Below are positions 34,287-37,500 of a stretch of 37,500 nucleotides of DNA, piece after piece. The translations under genes and the position numbers were made by a program. Numbering within the stretch: the first letter of the stretch is position 1; every line of letters begins with the position of its first letter. Below the pieces are notes generated by a model. It was not told the DNA's origin and ran no database searches. It saw only the letters and a list, made by a program, of their open reading frames with translations. The DNA is taken from assembly GCA_036169595.1 (NCBI GenBank), contig CM069765.1:3940001-3977500 (forward strand). Direction: 5' to 3'. The DNA comes from Dictyostelium firmibasis. Its lineage: Eukaryota > Evosea > Eumycetozoa > Dictyosteliales > Dictyosteliaceae.

Positions 34287-37262
34287 TCAAGATTTTGGTT
34301 TCTTTTGAGTTAGGTTTGGTTGGAAAGTTGAAGTTGTTTGGTTTGCTCTTTTTAATTGGTTGACACCTCTTGCAATTGACCAAATACTTGCTTTTTTAAA
34401 ACTATCACTTGGAGTTGTTGGTGATGTTGTTGATGTTGTACCATTTGTTGTTGATGAATTATTCTTATTAATGAAACTACTTTTATTAGTTGGTGGAATA
34501 TCAAAGAAATTAGTTTGATAAACACCATTACTACTACTACTGTTTGATAATGAATTTGATGATCCTTCCTTTTGAATTTGTTTTAATTTTTCAGCCATAT
34601 CTTTTAAGATTTTCTCCTTAGTTTCTCCTTCACTTTCACTACCTCCACCACCACTGTTTAAATCAAATCCTTTATTTGAGGCCCACATTGATTGAGCAAA
34701 ATCTGCATCATAATCTACATTACTTTGAGAGAATTCAATAGTTGATTTAGTTTCTTCGTCTGTTAAATAATCCAATTTAATTTTAATCAATTTACTTATG
34801 GTTGATGGATTTTTATTCTTTTCTAATCTCAAAGAATCCAATGTTGATTTAATGGTTTGAACGGTTTTAATAGAGATTGGACTTTGAAGGTCATCTGGTA
34901 GTTGATTTCTTGTTACCAGCTTTGAATGAATATAAAGAAACTCATCGATATATTGTTCAACTTGAATATATTCATTTGCTAAATCTGATGAATTACCATT
35001 TTGTTGTTGTTCATGAAATAATATAGCCTTACAAAATGGAGTTATTAAACCTGCTCTCTTTTCTTTTTCAAAAACTTTTTGAATGGATCTACCAGCCATT
35101 ATTAAACTTGAAATAAGAGTTTGAGTATCTTGTAAATCTCTTAAACTTGTTGAATCTTTATATAGATCGAATATGAATTTCATCTCCTTTTCACTATTTA
35201 CGAAATCTATAATAGTTGTTGATCCCTTATCTTTGGAGATACGTGATAAACGTGATAGAGTTTGAACTGCATTGGCACCTTTTAATTTCTTGTCGACATA
35301 CATTATCGAGAGTGATGGTTCATCAAAACCAGTTTGTAATTTATCAGCAACAATTAATAATCTAATCTTTGAGTGTCTATCATCATTCAATGCCTTAATG
35401 ATACCTCTATTCTTATCGGTACCATATGGTGCATATTTACCATTGATCATTGGATCCGATTCAACCATACTCTTACCCTCTTGAACAAATGGTGAAAAAG
35501 CTGCAATTGAATCAAACTGTTCCTCTATTGGTAACTGTGATATCAATTGATCCAAATACTTCTTATAAACGAGTAGTCCCTTTCTACCAGAACAAACTAA
35601 CATTGCCCTACTCTTAAATGAGCTATTGTCGTGTTTATTCTTTGTATCCAATAAATGATTAATTATAAACTGTGCTTTTGTTTTTATTAACATTTGATCT
35701 TGAACAATTTCATCTTCATATTGATCATCATCAAAATCCATACCATTTATAATTGTATTATTTAAAAAACAATTATTATTATTACTAAAACTATCGTTAC
35801 CGCCATAAACACTATTACTATAACCATAATAATCATCTTCATTACTATTATAATTATATTGTTGTTGTAATTGTTGTTGTTGTTGATGTTTATTTAATAA
35901 ACTTTGTTGATATTGTTGAAAAGAGTTTATATTACCTTCATTTAATCTTAAAGTTGAAAACTCTTTAATGACATCCAAGACTAGTTTATCCTCCAATGCG
36001 TTTTTCATAGAATATGTATAGAATGGAATTTTATCGCCTTTTGAAGCAATACCAAACATCTCTAAACATTGAGTGGTTGGTGTACATGTGAAACTGAAAT
36101 AAGTAATCTTACTACTTTGTCTTGTATTACCACTAAGAAATTCATGTAGTTTCTCTGTTGTAGATTTACCATGTGATCTATGTGCCTCATCTGAAATAAT
36201 TGCAACTGAATTTGATTTAAATGAGAATTGATCATCACCATTATCAGTGTTTTTCTTTTTATAGTTGTTTCCTCTGGCATCATAATCGTCATCGTCACTC
36301 TTTGATGTTGTTGGTAATAATTGTGAAAACTTTTGCATTGTTGTGATTACAATTCTATTCTTACCTGTTGAAATTTCATTTTGTAATTGTTTCGAAGACT
36401 TTGGTCTACAAAAGTTGGTAATACCATTATTGTTTAAGAATTTAATTACCACATCACCTAATTGTGCATCCAATTGACTTCTATCATTCATAATAACAAT
36501 TGTATCGAATTTATGTTTATTGTTAATCTCGAGTTTATATAAAAAGTAAACTAAACATGCAATTGTCAAAGATTTACCAGAGCCTGCAGCATGTTGAATC
36601 AAATAGTTGTATCTATTCTCACTCTTGAATGATTTCATGTGTTGTGGTGATATTAGATCTTTTAACACCGATACGATTGTATCCGATTGATGTGCACGTG
36701 GTTTAATATCTTTAAATGAGTCTTGCACTCTTTTCTCTAAAAATTTCTTTAATTCTTCATTCTCTTTAACATTATTTGATTTTATTGATATTTCATCTTT
36801 AGTTATTTCATTTTGTTGTTTATTTTCGATATCTAATGATGTCGATGATGATGATCTTGTTAATAATGATAGTAAAGTATCTTTATTTTGTATTGTCGAT
36901 GTTGCAGTTGTTGTTAAATCTATTGAATTATTTATACTCTTGCTACTTGGTAATTGGGTTGAAGTTAATTTTGGTGTATTATTTGCTGATGATAAATCAA
37001 TAGTCTCTTTTGTAAGTTTTGTAGATGTTGTTGGTGTTGTATTTGTTGTTAATGTTGTAGTGATGGTATTATTTGGTGTTAATGGCGGTGTTGTAGTATT
37101 GGATTTTATAGATGGTGTGGTTGTAGTGGTTGTAGTGGTTGTTGTTGTTGTTGCTGTGGTTGCTGTGTTTGTGTTTAAACTTTCTAATTTTTTTTTCGAT
37201 GGCAAAACTTTTGGTAAACAAGAAACTGCCCCTTGATAGAAATATTCTTGTTCGTCCTCCAT
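34287..37262 (-). CDS. Type I restriction R-subunit (HsdR)-like SF2 helicase
   Basis: Single exon, 991 residues. Residues 1-180 are Thr/Ser/Asn-rich and disordered. From 185 a two-domain superfamily 2 ATPase follows: HQSDTIVSVL, motif I HAAGSGKS (224-231), NDRSQLDAQL (motif Ia; HsdR has DRxxLDxQ), ITTMQKF, motif II SDEAHRS (357-363), motif III FTCTPT (391-396), FYTYSMKNALEDKLVLDV (414-431), then LIVADKLQTGFDEP (636-649), MYVDKKLKGANAVQTLSRLSR (654-674, motifs V-VI, split here as MYVDKKL and AVQTLSRLSR) and IIDFVN. The set is that of bacterial type I restriction translocases. The HSDR_N nuclease domain that should precede it is absent. Low-complexity inserts break the core at about 320-347 and 443-520. 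No HsdM or HsdS gene is nearby. Bacterial ancestry is likely; the cellular role is unknown. Confidence 0.85.
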   Translation of the reverse strand: MEDEQEYFYQGAVSCLPKVLPSKKKLESLNTNTATTATTTTTTTTTTTTPSIKSNTTTPPLTPNNTITTTLTTNTTPTTSTKLTKETIDLSSANNTPKLTSTQLPSSKSINNSIDLTTTATSTIQNKDTLLSLLTRSSSSTSLDIENKQQNEITKDEISIKSNNVKENEELKKFLEKRVQDSFKDIKPRAHQSDTIVSVLKDLISPQHMKSFKSENRYNYLIQHAAGSGKSLTIACLVYFLYKLEINNKHKFDTIVIMNDRSQLDAQLGDVVIKFLNNNGITNFCRPKSSKQLQNEISTGKNRIVITTMQKFSQLLPTTSKSDDDDYDARGNNYKKKNTDNGDDQFSFKSNSVAIISDEAHRSHGKSTTEKLHEFLSGNTRQSSKITYFSFTCTPTTQCLEMFGIASKGDKIPFYTYSMKNALEDKLVLDVIKEFSTLRLNEGNINSFQQYQQSLLNKHQQQQQLQQQYNYNSNEDDYYGYSNSVYGGNDSFSNNNNCFLNNTIINGMDFDDDQYEDEIVQDQMLIKTKAQFIINHLLDTKNKHDNSSFKSRAMLVCSGRKGLLVYKKYLDQLISQLPIEEQFDSIAAFSPFVQEGKSMVESDPMINGKYAPYGTDKNRGIIKALNDDRHSKIRLLIVADKLQTGFDEPSLSIMYVDKKLKGANAVQTLSRLSRISKDKGSTTIIDFVNSEKEMKFIFDLYKDSTSLRDLQDTQTLISSLIMAGRSIQKVFEKEKRAGLITPFCKAILFHEQQQNGNSSDLANEYIQVEQYIDEFLYIHSKLVTRNQLPDDLQSPISIKTVQTIKSTLDSLRLEKNKNPSTISKLIKIKLDYLTDEETKSTIEFSQSNVDYDADFAQSMWASNKGFDLNSGGGGSESEGETKEKILKDMAEKLKQIQKEGSSNSLSNSSSSNGVYQTNFFDIPPTNKSSFINKNNSSTTNGTTSTTSPTTPSDSFKKASIWSIARGVNQLKRANQTTSTFQPNLTQKKPKS

Positions 37263-37485
37263 ATTTCTTACTTTTTTTTTTTTTTTTTTTTTTTCCTCAA
37301 ACGAAAATGAGAAAATGAAAGAAAAATAAAAAAAAAATTAAAAATAAAAAAATAAAAAACCTTTTTTTTAAATTTTTTAAAAATAAAAAAAAAAAACGAA
37401 ATAATTTTTTTTTATGGTTTATACATATAATTCTTTATATAAATAGAATATTGAAAGTTGTTTAGAGAATTAGAAATATTAAAAA
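37263..37485. promoter_or_regulatory. Short divergent promoter region
   Basis: The 223 bp between the minus-strand HsdR-like start and a possible plus-strand start hold A/T runs and the segment 37415-37480, of mixed composition. Both genes would share it. Confidence 0.4.
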
Positions 37486-37500
37486 ATGGAATGGATAAAA
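37486..37500 (+). CDS. Possible first codons of a gene running off the window
   Basis: ATG after AAAAA, the usual Dictyostelium start context, followed by open codons M-E-W-I-K to the window end. It is divergent from the HsdR-like gene. Too short to say more. Confidence 0.35.

Noticed and set aside
36940-37236. Val-rich plus-strand frame near the right end
   Set aside because: Antisense of the Thr-rich N-terminus of the HsdR-like protein.

Overview
This window is nuclear DNA of a social amoeba, almost certainly Dictyostelium discoideum or a very close relative. The evidence is extreme A+T content outside genes, long poly(A)/poly(T) runs, AT-only third codon positions, short AT-rich introns with GTA(A/T)G-like donors, A-rich leaders before start codons, and coding (AAT)n, (CAA)n and (ACT)n tracts giving poly-Asn, poly-Gln and poly-Ser. 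One gene carries a repeat family (Dicty_CTDC) typical of dictyostelid extracellular matrix proteins. I see no tRNA, rRNA, CRISPR array, LTR element or other recognisable transposon.

Layout. 1-2473: gene-poor DNA with one possible micro-ORF. 2474-4430 (-): MFSD1-type lysosomal transporter, 2 exons. 5229-6297 (+): RNA polymerase I subunit RPA12 with a long charged N-terminal extension, 2 exons. 6405-7907 (-): GLUT-like sugar transporter. 8197-8487 (-): small unassigned protein with an Alba-like predicted fold order. 8854-12049 (-): secreted/lysosomal GH38 alpha-mannosidase, 2 exons. 12937-14640 (+): BROX-like BRO1-domain protein, 2 exons. 15095-16552 (+): secreted seven-blade RCC1-like propeller. 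16823-18754 (+): LACTB2-like metallo-beta-lactamase fold protein fused to a degenerate NUDT19-like Nudix domain. 19127-24459 (-): secreted cysteine-rich protein of about 60 tandem 24-residue repeats, 3 exons. 27277-28199 (-): Yfh7/uridine-kinase-like P-loop kinase, 2 exons. 28654-31560 (-): dictyostelid-specific 968-residue protein with four homopolymer tracts. 31784-32756 (-): TRAPP subunit TRAPPC5, 3 exons. 33320-33762 (-): FKBP12-like prolyl isomerase, 2 exons. 34287-37262 (-): a eukaryotic gene for a type I restriction enzyme R-subunit (HsdR)-like helicase without the nuclease domain. 37486-37500 (+): possible start of a further gene.

The genes do not form one pathway, but several belong to endolysosomal and secretory traffic (MFSD1, alpha-mannosidase, TRAPPC5, BROX, sugar transporter with a dileucine signal) or to the extracellular matrix (CTDC protein). 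The most unusual items are the HsdR-like helicase, the Nudix/MBL fusion, the higher-order 288/360-bp repeat structure in the cysteine-rich gene, the secreted RCC1 propeller, and duplicated promoter modules. Exon boundaries were set by reading splice sites and checking frame by hand; functions rest on motif recognition, not on a database search.
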